This document shows positions 1 to 12,015 of a DNA stretch of 64,000 nucleotides, in pieces. The stretch's first letter is position 1. Each line of letters opens with the position of its first letter. A program made the position numbers and the translations under genes. The DNA is from Bacteroidetes bacterium MED-G17 (GTDB taxonomy: Bacteria; Bacteroidota; Bacteroidia; NS11-12g; UBA9320). The stretch covers positions 1-64,000 of the forward strand of contig NTKK01000009.1 in the NCBI GenBank assembly GCA_002457675.1. The letters are read 5' to 3'. The notes below the pieces were generated by a model that ran no database searches, had not been told where the DNA came from, and worked only from the letters and a program-made list of their open reading frames with translations.

Positions 1-615
1 TTTCTTAAAGTCACCATTTTTCCAAGCTTTAAAAAATTTTGCCCACGCCAATGGACTAAATATATTCATGGGCGGCATTTGCCCAGCATAATAATATTGT
101 CTAGCTTGATTTTGAAGCACCATCTTTGAAGCTTCTCTTCCGTCTGGCCCCATTTTCATTGCTCTTTCCTTAAGCGCTTCTCGTTCTAAATTTTTTCTTG
201 CAGTTTCTAAGGCGTCATCGGGTACTTCAGTTTTCACAAAATAATAGTCAAATAAATTTCTATTTGGCAAAGGGGTAATAACAGTCTCGTCTAAATAAAT
301 CGTATCCTGCGTAAGTAGTTGTATTATAGAATAAGTTTTTTCTTTTAAGCTATCGGGTATAATGAAACTTTTCTTTTTGTAGCCAACCATATCAAAAATA
401 ATATGATCTCCTTTTGTGGCAACAAAGCTAAAAAAACCATTCATGTCGGAAATTGTACCTCTATTCTCTCCCTTGATATAGATATGACAAAAAGCCATTG
501 GCTCAATGCTATCAGAACTTAGGACAACACCAGAAAATTGAACATAATTTTCTTTTAATTGACCAAAACCTAAAAAAGAAAGAAATAAAAGAGGAAGAAT
601 AATATATCTTTTCAT
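1..615 (-). CDS. carboxypeptidase-like regulatory-domain protein (partial, runs off the left edge)
   Basis: Minus-strand frame starting at ATG (613-615): MKRYIILPLLFLSFLGFGQLKENYVQFSGVVLSSDSIEPMAFCHIYIKGENRGTISDMNGFFSFVATKGDHIIFDMVGYKKKSFIIPDS. Signal peptide followed by a CarboxypepD_reg-like beta-sandwich pattern; stays open to position 1. Confidence 0.75.
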   Translation of the reverse strand, partial: MKRYIILPLLFLSFLGFGQLKENYVQFSGVVLSSDSIEPMAFCHIYIKGENRGTISDMNGFFSFVATKGDHIIFDMVGYKKKSFIIPDSLKEKTYSIIQLLTQDTIYLDETVITPLPNRNLFDYYFVKTEVPDDALETARKNLEREALKERAMKMGPDGREASKMVLQNQARQYYYAGQMPPMNIFSPLAWAKFFKAWKNGDFKK

Positions 616-624
616 GAATAGCTT

Positions 625-1923
625 TTAAAGTATAAAACCCAAAAATAGGGCAATTATTACCCAAATAGGTGTTGGAATTTTTGAATAAAAAATCATCGGA
701 ACAACCAATGCAATTGCAAGAATATTTTCTTGATTGATATAATTTTTCTCTAATAAATTGGTCAAATGAAAATTGTTGTCTTGTTGCCAACGCAAACCTA
801 CTGGTAAAAATAACAAATAAGCTGCTGCTGCTACCAACCCTGCTGAACTGGCTATTGCGCCGTCAAGAGATCTTCTAACCACAGGGTGTTTTTTAATTTG
901 ATCCCAAATCGGATAAACAAAAAATATCATTAAAATACCTGGCAGAAAAATACCAACTGTGCCGACAAGATGACCCAACATTTGAGCACCAGGGCCATAG
1001 GTTCTCATTGATAGGCCTGAGGTAAAAGTTGCAAAAGAAAATACTGGACCAGGGGTTGCCTGAATGAGTCCTAGTCCGGTTAAAAATGCTTGAGAGCTAA
1101 TGTATCCCTTAAAGCTTACAAATTGTTCATACATAAGTGGAAGCAAAACAGTGCCGCCGCCAAAAATGAGAGAACCGAAGCGATAATTATTCTCAAATAG
1201 TTTGATTATTCGTAGGTCCAAAACTTTACCTAGAATGGCAGCTATAATGAAGATAAAAAAGAACAGAAATAGAAATTTCCATGGGGCTTTTACTTTTATT
1301 TTTTTATGTTTTCTATAACCTTTCTTGACTAGGTAGCTTAAAAAGCTACCAAACAAAATTAAAATAGGAAACATCCAAGGTGTTTTTACATATTCTCCCA
1401 AAGGATGTCTTAAAATACCAGTTACCAAAAAGGAAATTGAAATCAAAATGACACTTAGGGAATCTTTGGCTACAGACCGAACCATTTTTATGGCTGCTAC
1501 TATTACAAATGACACAGCTAAGGGTTCGATATACTTTAATGATTGAAGATGACTGTCACTTAGTTGTATATAAATAAATGCGAGTACTGTCATGAAAAGA
1601 GCTGCAGGTGTTATCCAAACCAAAAGGGTTAAAAAGGCCAATTTTGCGCCACCGAATCTATAACCCATACTAGTTAATGTTTGTGTAGAGGTTGGGCCGG
1701 GTAAAATTTGACATAAGGCATACAATTCTAATAATTCATCATGGCTCAAATATTTTTTTTCATTTACCATTCTTTTTGAATACAGGGCCAAGTGCATTTC
1801 TGGGCCTCCAAATGCAGAAATAGCAATCCAAAAAACATCTTTTAGAAAAATGTAACGTTTGATTTTATTTAATTTGGAGTGTTCAATAGCATGGGAAAAG
1901 TAAAAAAAAGTTTGAGTATTCAC
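625..1923 (-). CDS. chrA: chromate transporter (ChrA/CHR family)
   Basis: FGGPEMHLALYSKRMV...YALCQILPGPTSTQTLTSMGYRFGG in the N-half and GGGTVLLPLMYEQFV...GLIQATPGPVFSFATFTSG in the C-half are CHR-domain motifs. The start is uncertain because it overlaps the divergent gene. Confidence 0.85.
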   Translation of the reverse strand: MNTQTFFYFSHAIEHSKLNKIKRYIFLKDVFWIAISAFGGPEMHLALYSKRMVNEKKYLSHDELLELYALCQILPGPTSTQTLTSMGYRFGGAKLAFLTLLVWITPAALFMTVLAFIYIQLSDSHLQSLKYIEPLAVSFVIVAAIKMVRSVAKDSLSVILISISFLVTGILRHPLGEYVKTPWMFPILILFGSFLSYLVKKGYRKHKKIKVKAPWKFLFLFFFIFIIAAILGKVLDLRIIKLFENNYRFGSLIFGGGTVLLPLMYEQFVSFKGYISSQAFLTGLGLIQATPGPVFSFATFTSGLSMRTYGPGAQMLGHLVGTVGIFLPGILMIFFVYPIWDQIKKHPVVRRSLDGAIASSAGLVAAAAYLLFLPVGLRWQQDNNFHLTNLLEKNYINQENILAIALVVPMIFYSKIPTPIWVIIALFLGFIL

Positions 1924-2460
1924 AATTTCATCTTACCCACATTTTTTTTGGTGATACTTTTCTTTGGCGGGAATTGGTCTTGTAAAAATGCAAAACTTGC
2001 AGAGCATGAGCGATTAGATAGTTTGGCATCCAAATTAGAAAAAATAGAGCATAATTTATCTATTAGCTTAAAAACCATTAACAACAGAAAATTGGAAATT
2101 TTTGAGCACATGAATTTAATTAAAAGATATGATAAAAAAGAGATGGATTTGGCTTTTTCTAATCAGGTTGCTCAATACCAAAGTATTGGGAAACTTTACA
2201 AAAGTTATGTAAATGGCTATGAATCTATGTTCAATCAAAGGAGAGAACTCCTCGACGAACTGGAAATTTTGCGAGAAGGAGTAGGAAAGGGGCTGAGCAG
2301 AAAATTATTTAAAGTTGAATACTTTAAACTCAAAGCCGAAATTAATAAGGTAGAGGAAAGAACAAGTTTCTTCTATAATAGAATCAACGAGCTCGAACCA
2401 GCTTATCAAAGATTATCGAATACCATAGAAAGGTACATTACAAACATGCGGATGCCTTGA
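1891..2460 (+). CDS. putative coiled-coil lipoprotein, unknown function
   Basis: ORF 1879..2460; internal ATG at 1891 gives MGKVKKSLSIHNFILPTFFLVILFFGGNWSCKNAK, a lipobox-like signal followed by heptad-rich sequence. Confidence 0.6.
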   Translation: MGKVKKSLSIHNFILPTFFLVILFFGGNWSCKNAKLAEHERLDSLASKLEKIEHNLSISLKTINNRKLEIFEHMNLIKRYDKKEMDLAFSNQVAQYQSIGKLYKSYVNGYESMFNQRRELLDELEILREGVGKGLSRKLFKVEYFKLKAEINKVEERTSFFYNRINELEPAYQRLSNTIERYITNMRMP

Positions 2461-2474
2461 AGGGCTGGTGTATT

Positions 2475-2780
2475 TTAAGCTTCCCCGGTTGGACCAAAGT
2501 TCATTGGGAAATTAGGCAAATTGTCTGACATTTGGACTTCTCCAAAGTTATTTTCATATTTTTCAACATTGTCGGAAAGTGCTTTTAACAAACGCTTAGC
2601 ATGTTGAGGAGTTAGAATAATACGAGATTTTACTTTTGCTTTTGGAACACCAGGCAACGTTTTTATAAAATCAATAACAAATTCAGAATTGCTGTGAGAA
2701 ATTATTGCAAGATTGCTGTAAATTCCTTCTGCAACATCTTCATTTAACTCTATATCAAGTTGATTGTTTTTTTCTTCCAT
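2475..2780 (-). CDS. DUF3467 domain-containing protein
   Basis: YSNLAIISHSNSEFVIDFIKTLPGVPKAKVKSRIILTPQHAKRLLKALSDNVEKYENNFGEV matches the DUF3467 pattern; located downstream of rpoC. Confidence 0.85.
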   Translation of the reverse strand: MEEKNNQLDIELNEDVAEGIYSNLAIISHSNSEFVIDFIKTLPGVPKAKVKSRIILTPQHAKRLLKALSDNVEKYENNFGEVQMSDNLPNFPMNFGPTGEA

Positions 2781-2788
2781 ACTAATAA

Positions 2789-2818
2789 CAAAAATTGGGC
2801 AGAATCATCCTGCCCAAT
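2789..2818 (-). terminator. terminator-like hairpin between rpoC and the DUF3467 gene
   Basis: Minus strand reads ATTGGGCAG-GATGATT-CTGCCCAAT-TTTTG: 9-bp perfect stem, 7-nt loop, U-run. Confidence 0.65.
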
Positions 2819-2831
2819 GGTTTTATTCCGA

Positions 2832-5800
2832 TTATTTATCTATTTCTGTCTTTTTTTCTTCTACTACTTCAGGTGTACTTTCCTTTTTCGCAGACATTAA
2901 CATTTCGTATTCTTCTTGAGATCCAACAATCATGTTATCAAAGTCTCGGAGGCCGGTTCCTGCAGGAATTAAATGTCCAACGATAACATTTTCTTTTAGT
3001 CCTGATAAGTCGTCTATTTTACCAGAAATTGCAGCTTCATTTAGCACTTTTGTAGTCTCTTGGAAAGATGCAGCACTCATAAAGCTTTTGGTACCTAGTG
3101 AGGCCCTGGTAATTCCTTGAAGTAAGGAAGAGGCCGTGGCCGGGATTGCATCTCTAACTGCTACTGCTTTGAGATCTTTTCTTCGAAGTTTTGAGTTTTC
3201 ATCCCTTAACTTTCTTACGCTTACAATTTGACCTGCTTTAAGCGTTTCAGAATCCCCTGGCTCGGTTACTATTTTCTTGTCATAGATCCAGTCGTTTTCT
3301 TCTTTGAAATCTAGTTTTGTAACAGCTTCTTTTTCTAAAAACTTGGTGTCTCCAGCTTCAACAATCGTTACCTTTCTCATCATTTGTCTGATAATAACCT
3401 CAATGTGCTTATCATTGATTTTTACGCCTTGAAGTCGATATACTTCTTGAATACCATTTAGGATATAACGTTGAACAGATGTTTGACCTTCGATTGCGAG
3501 AATGTCTTGAGGCGTGATTGAACCATCGGAAAGAGGAGTTCCTGCTCTGACATAGTCGCCATCTTGCACCAAGATATGCTTTGAAAGCGAAACCAAATAT
3601 TTTTTGGAGATGCCCTCTTTAGATTCAATAATGATCTCCCTATTTCCTCTTTTGATACCTCCGTAGCTGATAACACCGTCAATTTCTGCAACAACTGCTG
3701 GGTTAGATGGATTTCTTGCTTCAAAAAGCTCAGTAACTCTTGGCAGTCCCCCGGTGATATCACCAGTTTTTCCTATTATTCTTGGAATTTTTGCTAGAGT
3801 CTCTCCAGCTTTCACTTTGTCACCGTTGTTTACACTTATGTAAGCTCCAACAGGTAAGTTTATTTCTTTTATCGTTTCTCCCTTTGTATCTTTTAAGAGA
3901 AGTGTAGGAATAATTTTTTTATCTTTTATTTCTGTGATTACCTTCTCAACAAAGCCAGTTTGTTCATCTACTTCCTCCTGCATTGAGATCCCGTCTATAA
4001 TGTCTTGGTATTCTACTTTTCCTGGTACGTCAGCGATTACTGATGCATTATACGGATCCCAAGTGCAAAGCAGATCTCCTTTTTTAACTTTCTTTTTGTC
4101 TTTAATCAAAAGTGTAGCACCGTATGGTACATTATTGACAACAAGATTTTCATTGGTTTTAGGATCTACAATTTTTATTTCACCCGAACGGCCAATTACT
4201 ACTTCCATTAGATTCCCTTCTTCATCTTCGCTATTTACAGTTCGAATTGCGTCAAATTCAATTTTACCGGAGAATTTTGCTTCTAACTTTGATTCTTGTG
4301 CAGTATTTGATGCCACCCCACCAACGTGGAATGTTCTTAGCGTAAGCTGAGTGCCTGGCTCTCCGATAGACTGAGCTGCTATAACTCCTACAGCTTCACC
4401 TTTTTGAACTATTTTACCAGTAGCCAAATTTCTACCATAGCATTTGGAACAAACACCTTTTGTAGACTCACACGTCATTACTGAACGTATTTCAAGGGTT
4501 TCAATTCCTGCTGCCTCAATTTCGTTGGCCAAGTCTTCATTTATTTCAGCTCCGGAAGTTGCAATTAATTCGTTGCTGTCTGGATGAAAGACGTCATTTA
4601 AAGTGCTTCGGCCTAAAATTCTGTCATATAAACTCTCAACTATTTCATCACTTTCTTTCAATGCAGAAACTTCAAGGCCTCTTAGTGTTTTACAATCTTC
4701 AATTGATATAACTACATCTTGAGCTACATCATGTAAACGCCTTGTAAGGTAACCTGCGTCAGCTGTTTTTAGGGCTGTATCTGCAAGTCCTTTCCTCGCC
4801 CCATGCGTGGATATAAAATACTCTAGAATAGAAAGGCCCTCCCTAAAGTTCGAAAGAATAGGGTTTTCAATGATTTCGCCTGTACCTCCAGAACCTGTTT
4901 TCTTTTGAGGTTTAGCCATTAAGCCTCTCATACCGCCTAATTGACGTATTTGTTCTTTTGAACCTCTTGCACCCGAATCCAACATCATAAAAATTGGATT
5001 AAAGCCTTGGTCGTCAGTTTTTAATTTATTTAATAAAACGTCTGCAACTTTGGAATTTACCCTGGTCCAAATATCAATTACTTGGTTGTATCTTTCGTTG
5101 TTGGTAATGAATCCATTATTGTAGCTAAAGAGTATCTCTTCAACCTCTTCTCTAGCCTTGTCGATCAAGTCAAATTTTTCTTGTGGAATAGTAACATCAT
5201 TCACATTAAATGATAAACCTCCTTTAAAGGCGTAGTAAAATCCTAAGGATTTGATATTGTCTAAAAAGTGAGCGGCTTTTTGAGTACCCGCTTCTCTAAT
5301 CATATCTGTAATTATTTTACGAAGTGATTTTTTTGTAAGAAGCTCATTGATGTATTCTACATTCTCTGGAACAAATTGATTAAATAACACCCGTCCAACA
5401 GATGTTTCAATCATCTTATTTTGACCATCGTTGTTTGACTCCTGCATTCTGACATTAACAGTTGCGTGTAGGTCTACTTTTTTCTCATTGTATGCTATTA
5501 TCACTTCTTCGGGGCTATAAAATTTTTTGTTTTCTCCTAGAACTGATTTTTGTTTTGTTGATTTTCTAATCTTCGTCATGTAATAGAGCCCAAGTACCAT
5601 GTCTTGCGAAGGAACGGCAATCGGGCTTCCATTGGCAGGGTTGAGGATATTATGCGGCGCCAGCATAAGTAGTTGCGCCTCTAAAATAGCTGCATTTCCT
5701 AGAGGCACGTGCACAGCCATTTGGTCTCCATCAAAGTCAGCGTTAAATCCTGAGCAAGTTAGCGGGTGGAGATTAATGGCTTTTCCTTCGATTAGTTTTG

Positions 5801-7160
5801 GTTGGAATGCCTGAATACCTAATCTATGGAGTGTTGGGGCACGATTCAACAATACGGGATGGCCTTTTAGAATATTTTCTAGAATATCCCAGATTACGGG
5901 CTCTTTTTTGTCGACTATTTTTCTTGCAGATTTAACTGTTTTGACGATACCTCTTTCGATCAGTTTTCTAATGATAAATGGTTTGAATAGTTCTGCAGCC
6001 ATTCCTTTTGGTATTCCACATTCATGGAGTTTAAGATTAGGACCACCAACTATAACAGAACGACCAGAGTAGTCTACACGTTTTCCTAAAAGGTTTTGTC
6101 TGAATCTACCTTGCTTACCTTTAAGCATATCGCTTAAAGATTTTAGTGGTCTATTTCCATCTGCTTTTACAGCATTTGCTCTCCTTGTATTGTCTAGGAG
6201 TGAATCAACAGATTCTTGAAGCATTCTTTTTTCATTTCGTAGAATTACTTCTGGTGCCTTGATTTCCATCAATCGTTTTAGTCTGTTGTTTCTAATTATA
6301 ACTCTTCTGTATAAATCATTTAAATCAGATGTTGCAAACCTTCCCCCGTCAAGTGGAACCAATGGCCTTAGTTCAGGTGGGATTACAGGTAACATTTTGA
6401 GAATCATCCATTCCGGACGATTTTCAAATCGTCTGTTAGCATCTCTAAAACTTTCAATAACTTTTAATCGTTTGAGTGCTTCATTCTTTCTTTGTTGTGA
6501 AGTTTCATTTGCTGCCTGGTGTCTTAAGCTGTAAGAAAGTCCATCTAAATCCAACCTTCCTAATAGGTCATAGAGGGCTTCTCCACCCATTTTGGCAATA
6601 AATTTGTTGGGATCTGAGTCTTCCAGAAGGTGGTTTTCTTTTGGAAGTGTATCAAGTATATCTAAGTATTCTTCTTCTGTTAAAAAGTCGAGGTAGTTGA
6701 CTCCATCGTTTTCTTTTACACCAGCTTGGATAACAATATATCTTTCATAATATATTATCATATCGAGCTTTTTGGATGGAAGTCCAAGGAGATAACCAAT
6801 TTTGTTTGGAAGAGAGCGGAAATACCAAATGTGAACGATAGGGACAACAAGTTCGATATGACCTGTTCTTTCACGTCTGACTTTCTTCTCTGTAACTTCT
6901 ACACCACACCGGTCACATACAATTCCTTTGTATCGAATTCTTTTATATTTTCCACAGTGACATTCATAATCTTTGACTGGGCCAAAAATTCTTTCACAAA
7001 ATAGACCACCCATTTCTGGTTTAAATGATCTGTAATTTATGGTTTCTGGTTTCAAGACTTCGCCATGGGAACGTTGTAATATTATTTCTGGTGAGGCAAG
7101 TCCTATACTTACTCTTTTGAAGTTACTTTTTAGTTTTGTTTCTTTTTTTGCGTAGGCCAT
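2832..7160 (-). CDS. rpoC: DNA-directed RNA polymerase subunit beta'
   Basis: 1442 aa; [15 protein letters not shown] catalytic motif, N-terminal zinc ribbon [24 protein letters not shown], second zinc site [13 protein letters not shown]. Confidence 0.99.
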   Translation of the reverse strand: MAYAKKETKLKSNFKRVSIGLASPEIILQRSHGEVLKPETINYRSFKPEMGGLFCERIFGPVKDYECHCGKYKRIRYKGIVCDRCGVEVTEKKVRRERTGHIELVVPIVHIWYFRSLPNKIGYLLGLPSKKLDMIIYYERYIVIQAGVKENDGVNYLDFLTEEEYLDILDTLPKENHLLEDSDPNKFIAKMGGEALYDLLGRLDLDGLSYSLRHQAANETSQQRKNEALKRLKVIESFRDANRRFENRPEWMILKMLPVIPPELRPLVPLDGGRFATSDLNDLYRRVIIRNNRLKRLMEIKAPEVILRNEKRMLQESVDSLLDNTRRANAVKADGNRPLKSLSDMLKGKQGRFRQNLLGKRVDYSGRSVIVGGPNLKLHECGIPKGMAAELFKPFIIRKLIERGIVKTVKSARKIVDKKEPVIWDILENILKGHPVLLNRAPTLHRLGIQAFQPKLIEGKAINLHPLTCSGFNADFDGDQMAVHVPLGNAAILEAQLLMLAPHNILNPANGSPIAVPSQDMVLGLYYMTKIRKSTKQKSVLGENKKFYSPEEVIIAYNEKKVDLHATVNVRMQESNNDGQNKMIETSVGRVLFNQFVPENVEYINELLTKKSLRKIITDMIREAGTQKAAHFLDNIKSLGFYYAFKGGLSFNVNDVTIPQEKFDLIDKAREEVEEILFSYNNGFITNNERYNQVIDIWTRVNSKVADVLLNKLKTDDQGFNPIFMMLDSGARGSKEQIRQLGGMRGLMAKPQKKTGSGGTGEIIENPILSNFREGLSILEYFISTHGARKGLADTALKTADAGYLTRRLHDVAQDVVISIEDCKTLRGLEVSALKESDEIVESLYDRILGRSTLNDVFHPDSNELIATSGAEINEDLANEIEAAGIETLEIRSVMTCESTKGVCSKCYGRNLATGKIVQKGEAVGVIAAQSIGEPGTQLTLRTFHVGGVASNTAQESKLEAKFSGKIEFDAIRTVNSEDEEGNLMEVVIGRSGEIKIVDPKTNENLVVNNVPYGATLLIKDKKKVKKGDLLCTWDPYNASVIADVPGKVEYQDIIDGISMQEEVDEQTGFVEKVITEIKDKKIIPTLLLKDTKGETIKEINLPVGAYISVNNGDKVKAGETLAKIPRIIGKTGDITGGLPRVTELFEARNPSNPAVVAEIDGVISYGGIKRGNREIIIESKEGISKKYLVSLSKHILVQDGDYVRAGTPLSDGSITPQDILAIEGQTSVQRYILNGIQEVYRLQGVKINDKHIEVIIRQMMRKVTIVEAGDTKFLEKEAVTKLDFKEENDWIYDKKIVTEPGDSETLKAGQIVSVRKLRDENSKLRRKDLKAVAVRDAIPATASSLLQGITRASLGTKSFMSAASFQETTKVLNEAAISGKIDDLSGLKENVIVGHLIPAGTGLRDFDNMIVGSQEEYEMLMSAKKESTPEVVEEKKTEIDK

Positions 7161-7168
7161 ATTTCTAT

Positions 7169-10100
7169 TTATTCAAATCCTATTTCTAATCCCAATCCTC
7201 TCATTTCGTGCACGAGTACATTAAATGACTCAGGTATATTTGGTTCAATCATATTGTCGCCTTTGACGATGGCTTCATAAGCTTTTGCACGACCTATGAT
7301 ATCGTCAGATTTTACCGTTAAAATTTCTCTTAAAATATTTGATGCACCAAAGGCTTCTAAGGCCCAAACCTCCATTTCTCCAAATCTTTGACCACCAAAC
7401 TGGGCTTTACCGCCAAGTGGTTGCTGAGTAATTAGCGAGTAAGGACCTATTGATCGTGAGTGCATTTTGTCTTCAATCATATGTCCTAATTTAAGCATGT
7501 ATATAATTCCAACAGTTGTTTTTTGATCAAACCTTTCGCCTGTCAAACCATCATAGAGGAAGGTTTGTCCGTAACGAGGAATTCCAGCCTGGTCTGTATA
7601 TTCATTGATTTGGTCTTCACTTGCTCCGTCAAATATCGGGGTAGCGAAGTTGATTCCTAGTTCTTTCCCTGCCCAACCTAGCACTGTTTCATAAATTTGT
7701 CCTAGATTCATACGTGAAGGAACTCCAAGTGGGTTTAGTACAATATCTACCGGTTGTCCGTCTTCTGTAAATGGCATATCTGCCTCAGGAACTATTTTAG
7801 CGACAATTCCTTTATTTCCGTGACGTCCAGCCATTTTATCGCCTACTTGCATTTTTCTTTTCTTAGCTACATAAACTTTTGCCATTTTTAGAATACCTGT
7901 AGGCAATTCATCGCCAACGGTGATGGCAAAATAGTCTCGCTTATAATTTGTTGTAATCGTATTGAGCTGACGTTTGTAATTATTTAGTAATTCTACTATT
8001 AACTCATTCTTATTGTCATCTTTTGTCCAGTTGTTATAAGAAACAAAATTGAAATCAACTGTATTGAAGGTTTTGGTATTAAATTTAGCTCCCTTCGGAA
8101 TTAGCTCTTCGTAGTAAACATTTGTTACGCCTTGAGAAGTGCTATTGCCAATTATTAGCAATAATTTTTCGACGAGTGTGTTTCTGAGTTTCTCCTGAGT
8201 TTTGTTGAAATCTGTTTCTATTTTGAGCAATTTGACTTTGTCATCAGCTCTAGAGCCTCTTTCTTTTTTAGACCTTGTAAAAAGTTTTTTATCAACTATT
8301 ATACCTCTGGATGATGTGGATGCTTTTAAAGAAGCGTCTTTGACATCTCCAGCCTTATCTCCAAAAATGGCACGTAATAGCTTTTCTTCTGGAGAAGGTT
8401 CTGACTCACCTTTGGGGGTGATTTTCCCTATAATTATGTCCCCTTCCTTTATTCTTGCACCGATTCTTATTAATCCGTTTTCATCTAAATTTTTGGTTGC
8501 TTCTTCAGAAACATTAGGAATATCACTTGTTAATTCTTCTTCACCCCGTTTTGTATCTCGCACATCTAAGTCATATTCTACTATGTGTATAGAGGTGTAC
8601 CAATCATCCCTGACAATTCTTTCAGACAATACGATTGCGTCTTCAAAATTGTAGCCGTTCCAAGGCATAAAAGCAACTTTAAGATTTCTTCCTAAGGCGA
8701 GTTCTCCACCTTGTGTAGCATATCCTTCGGTAAGTACTTGTTTGTGCTTTATTTTATCTCCCTTTTCAACTATTGGCCTTAAGTTCACAACAGAGTTCTG
8801 GTTGGTTCTTTGGAATTTTGTGATTTCGTACGTTTTGGTTTCCCCTTCAAATTGGGTAAGTTTTTGGTCTTCGCTTAAATCATATTTAATTCTAATTTGG
8901 CTAGCATCAACATATTCCACAATTCCATTACCTTCACTAACTATTTGTGTTCTTGAGTCTCTAGTCAATTCACCTTCAAGTCCAGTGCCTACAATGGGGG
9001 CTTCTGGATTTAAAAGTGGGACTGCTTGTCGCTGCATGTTTGATCCCATCAAGGCTCTATTGGCGTCGTCATGTTCTAAAAATGGAATTAGAGAAGCCGC
9101 CAATGATACAATTTGATTTGGAGCAACATCCATGTAATCAAGCTTTTTAGGTTCTACAAGTGGAAAATCTCCTTCGTCTCTTGCTTTAACAATATCAGAT
9201 TTAAAATTGCCTTTTCCATCTATGGGCGCGTTTGCTTGTGCAATAATTTTCTCGTCTTCTTCCTCTGCACTAAGATAGATTGGGGGATTTTGAACGTCTA
9301 CAACACCTTCTTTGACTTCTCGATAGGGTGTTTCTATAAAGCCCATGCTATTTATTTTTGCATGAACACAGAGAGAGGAAATCAAACCAATATTCGGTCC
9401 TTCTGGGGTTTCAATTGTACACAGACGACCGTAGTGCGTATAGTGCACGTCACGAACTTCAAAACCTGCTCTGTCTCTAGAGAGTCCACCAGGACCTAAA
9501 GCAGACATTCTTCTTTTGTGTGTGACTTCTGCCAATGGGTTGGTTTGGTCCATAAATTGCGAAAGTTGGTTTGTACCAAAGAATGAATTTATTACCGAAG
9601 AAAGAGTCCGTGCGTTGATAAGGTCAGTTGGTGTAAATACTTCGTTATCACGAATATTCATTCTTTCTCTTATGGTTCTTGCCATTCTAGCTAGACCAAC
9701 CCCAAACTGTTGGTAAAGTTGTTCTCCAACTGTTCTAACTCTTCTATTACTTAAATGATCAATATCATCAACATCTATCCTTGAATTACTTAGTTCAATT
9801 AGGTATTTAATGATGCTAATGATATCCTCATTTGTCAGTACTTTTACATTGTCGCCAATTTCAAGGTTTAGTTTATTGTTTATTCTATACCTACCAACTT
9901 GTCCCAAATCATATCTTTTGTCGGAAAAGAATAGTCTCTCTATAATACCCCTTGCTGTTTCTTCATCAGGTGGATCTGTATTTCTTAGTTGTCTGTAGAT
10001 ATGTTCAACCGCTTCTTTACCAGAATTAGATGTATCTTTTTGTAAAGTGTTATGGATGATGGCAAAGTCGTTTATGTCATCAATTTGTTTGTTAAGGATA

Positions 10101-10975
10101 ATTGTTTTTACACCTGATTCAATAATTTCCTCTATGTGCTCCTTCTCGATAACAGTATCTCTTTCGAGGATTATTTCATTTCTTTCTATTGAGACAACCT
10201 CGCCAGTATCTTCATCAACAAAGTCCTCTATCCAAGTGCGTAAGACTCTTGCAGCTAGTTTTCGTCCAATAGCTTTCTTTAGATTTGTTTTGGTCACTTT
10301 TATTTCTTCGGCGAGTCCAAAAATATCTAATATATCTTTGTCTGATTCAAAACCGATTGCCCGCAATAACGCAGTTACTGGAAATTTTTTCTTTCTATCA
10401 ATGTAAGCATACATTACGTTGTTTACATCTGTAGCAAATTCGATCCAAGAACCTTTGAAAGGAATAATTCTGGCAGAATATAATTTGGTTCCATTGGTAT
10501 GAAAACTTTGACTGAAAAATACACCGGGTGATCTGTGTAATTGTGAGACAATTACTCGCTCGGCTCCATTCACTATAAAAGAACCGCTTGGGCTCATATA
10601 CGGAATGTTACCTAAATAGACGTCTTGCACGACCGTTTCAAAATCTTCGTGTTCATCATCGTTACATGAAAGTTTTAGTTTGGCTTTCAAAGGAACAGCA
10701 TAGGTGAGTCCTCTATCAATACACTCTTGAATGGTATATCGAGGTGGGTCCACGAAGTAGTCCAAAAATTCCAAAACAAAAATATTTCGCGTGTCTGTTA
10801 TTGGAAAATTTTCGCTAAATACTTTGAACAGCCCTTCATTTTTTCGGTTTTCGGAGGATGTTGAAAGTTGGAAAAATTCTTGAAAAGATTTTAGTTGGAC
10901 ATCCAAAAAGTCTGGATAATCAAGAGAGTGTTTTATGCTCCCAAAGTTTATTCTTTCGTTATTTTGTTTTGGCAA
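7169..10975 (-). CDS. rpoB: DNA-directed RNA polymerase subunit beta
   Basis: 1268 aa; rifampicin pocket [40 protein letters not shown]-terminal [23 protein letters not shown]. Confidence 0.99.
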   Translation of the reverse strand: MPKQNNERINFGSIKHSLDYPDFLDVQLKSFQEFFQLSTSSENRKNEGLFKVFSENFPITDTRNIFVLEFLDYFVDPPRYTIQECIDRGLTYAVPLKAKLKLSCNDDEHEDFETVVQDVYLGNIPYMSPSGSFIVNGAERVIVSQLHRSPGVFFSQSFHTNGTKLYSARIIPFKGSWIEFATDVNNVMYAYIDRKKKFPVTALLRAIGFESDKDILDIFGLAEEIKVTKTNLKKAIGRKLAARVLRTWIEDFVDEDTGEVVSIERNEIILERDTVIEKEHIEEIIESGVKTIILNKQIDDINDFAIIHNTLQKDTSNSGKEAVEHIYRQLRNTDPPDEETARGIIERLFFSDKRYDLGQVGRYRINNKLNLEIGDNVKVLTNEDIISIIKYLIELSNSRIDVDDIDHLSNRRVRTVGEQLYQQFGVGLARMARTIRERMNIRDNEVFTPTDLINARTLSSVINSFFGTNQLSQFMDQTNPLAEVTHKRRMSALGPGGLSRDRAGFEVRDVHYTHYGRLCTIETPEGPNIGLISSLCVHAKINSMGFIETPYREVKEGVVDVQNPPIYLSAEEEDEKIIAQANAPIDGKGNFKSDIVKARDEGDFPLVEPKKLDYMDVAPNQIVSLAASLIPFLEHDDANRALMGSNMQRQAVPLLNPEAPIVGTGLEGELTRDSRTQIVSEGNGIVEYVDASQIRIKYDLSEDQKLTQFEGETKTYEITKFQRTNQNSVVNLRPIVEKGDKIKHKQVLTEGYATQGGELALGRNLKVAFMPWNGYNFEDAIVLSERIVRDDWYTSIHIVEYDLDVRDTKRGEEELTSDIPNVSEEATKNLDENGLIRIGARIKEGDIIIGKITPKGESEPSPEEKLLRAIFGDKAGDVKDASLKASTSSRGIIVDKKLFTRSKKERGSRADDKVKLLKIETDFNKTQEKLRNTLVEKLLLIIGNSTSQGVTNVYYEELIPKGAKFNTKTFNTVDFNFVSYNNWTKDDNKNELIVELLNNYKRQLNTITTNYKRDYFAITVGDELPTGILKMAKVYVAKKRKMQVGDKMAGRHGNKGIVAKIVPEADMPFTEDGQPVDIVLNPLGVPSRMNLGQIYETVLGWAGKELGINFATPIFDGASEDQINEYTDQAGIPRYGQTFLYDGLTGERFDQKTTVGIIYMLKLGHMIEDKMHSRSIGPYSLITQQPLGGKAQFGGQRFGEMEVWALEAFGASNILREILTVKSDDIIGRAKAYEAIVKGDNMIEPNIPESFNVLVHEMRGLGLEIGFE

Positions 10976-11021
10976 TTTTGTTTTCTTTTTAAGTGGTTAT
11001 AATGCTTGGATACTAAACAGG

Positions 11022-11055
11022 GATAGACCCATAGAATCGCATTCTAGGGTCTATC
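11022..11055. other. long hairpin in the rplL-rpoB intergenic region
   Basis: GATAGACCC(a)TAGAAT-CGC-ATTCTAGGGTCTATC: 15 bp of perfect pairing with one bulged A and a 3-nt loop; no U-tract beside it. Confidence 0.8.
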
Positions 11056-11082
11056 AATATTCTTGGATTGGAGGGCTTACGC

Positions 11083-11469
11083 TTATTTAAGCTCAACCTC
11101 TGCTCCCGCTTCTTCTAACTTGGCTTTTATAGCTTCTGCTTCGTCTTTAGAAACGCCTTCTTTGACTTCTTTTGGAGCGGAATCTACTAATTCTTTCGCT
11201 TCTTTTAGTCCTAAGCCAATAAGACCTTTGATTTCTTTCACAACTTGTAATTTTTTAGCTCCTGCAGATTTAAGAACAACTGTAAAATCAGTTTTTTCTT
11301 CTGCTGCTTCACCTCCAGCATCTCCACCATCACTGCCACTTGCTGCTACTGCTACAGGTGCTGCTGCTGGTTCGATACCATACTCATCTTTCAGGATGTT
11401 TGCTAGTTCGTTAACCTCTTTTACCGATAGGTTTACTAGCTGTTCTGCAAATTCTTTTAATTCTGCCAT
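11083..11469 (-). CDS. rplL: 50S ribosomal protein L7/L12
   Basis: [67 protein letters not shown]. Confidence 0.99.
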   Translation of the reverse strand: MAELKEFAEQLVNLSVKEVNELANILKDEYGIEPAAAPVAVAASGSDGGDAGGEAAEEKTDFTVVLKSAGAKKLQVVKEIKGLIGLGLKEAKELVDSAPKEVKEGVSKDEAEAIKAKLEEAGAEVELK

Positions 11470-11491
11470 TTTAGTTATTGTTACTTTTTAT

Positions 11492-12013
11492 TTACTGTTC
11501 TTTTTCAGACAATGTTTTTAAAATACCAGCAAGTTGTCCGCCTCCAGATTGAAGTGCAGAGATAACATTGCTAGCTGGTGATTGCAATAGTCCAATGATT
11601 TCCCCAATTAAATCTTCTTTTGATTTTAGATTAGATAGTTCATCTAAAGATTCTTCTCCTAGAAATATAGAGGTATCTACGAAGGCACCTTTTAGAATTG
11701 GTTTGTCCGAGTTTGCTCTGTATTTTTTGATTGCCTTTGCAGGAGATTTAGGGCTTGTTGAAAATAGGAGAGCTGTAGTTCCTTTTAAGGTGTCTGTGAG
11801 TTCTCCCCACTCGAGATTGGCCTTTTCCACTGCTTTTTTGACGAGTGTATTTTTGACCACTTGCATTTGTATATCATTCTGATGCATTATGCGTCGAAGC
11901 GCATTGTCACTTTCAACACTTAGTTCAGAATTATCTGTGACGTAGACAACCTTAAATTCTTTAAGTTTTTCTACCAAGCCGTCTATAATTTTATTTTTTT
12001 CTTCTTTAGTCAT
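11492..12013 (-). CDS. rplJ: 50S ribosomal protein L10
   Basis: 173 aa L10 pattern, between rplA and rplL. Confidence 0.97.
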   Translation of the reverse strand: MTKEEKNKIIDGLVEKLKEFKVVYVTDNSELSVESDNALRRIMHQNDIQMQVVKNTLVKKAVEKANLEWGELTDTLKGTTALLFSTSPKSPAKAIKKYRANSDKPILKGAFVDTSIFLGEESLDELSNLKSKEDLIGEIIGLLQSPASNVISALQSGGGQLAGILKTLSEKEQ

Positions 12014-12015
12014 TT

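Noticed and set aside
3934-4350. 138-aa plus-strand ORF inside rpoC
   Set aside because: Antisense to a certain rpoC; the Ser/Ile/Phe-rich translation is the usual shadow of a coding strand with AT-rich codon bias.
8202-8654. 150-aa plus-strand ORF inside rpoB
   Set aside because: Antisense shadow ORF in a highly conserved gene; no signal or domain pattern.
9440-9520. Possible rifampicin-resistance changes in rpoB
   Set aside because: Key positions ([16 protein letters not shown]) are wild-type-like; QT instead of QN is probably lineage variation.
11063-11521. 152-aa plus-strand ORF covering rplL
   Set aside because: Antisense to rplL and rplJ; Ala/Ser-rich product is the complement of the L7/L12 hinge codons.
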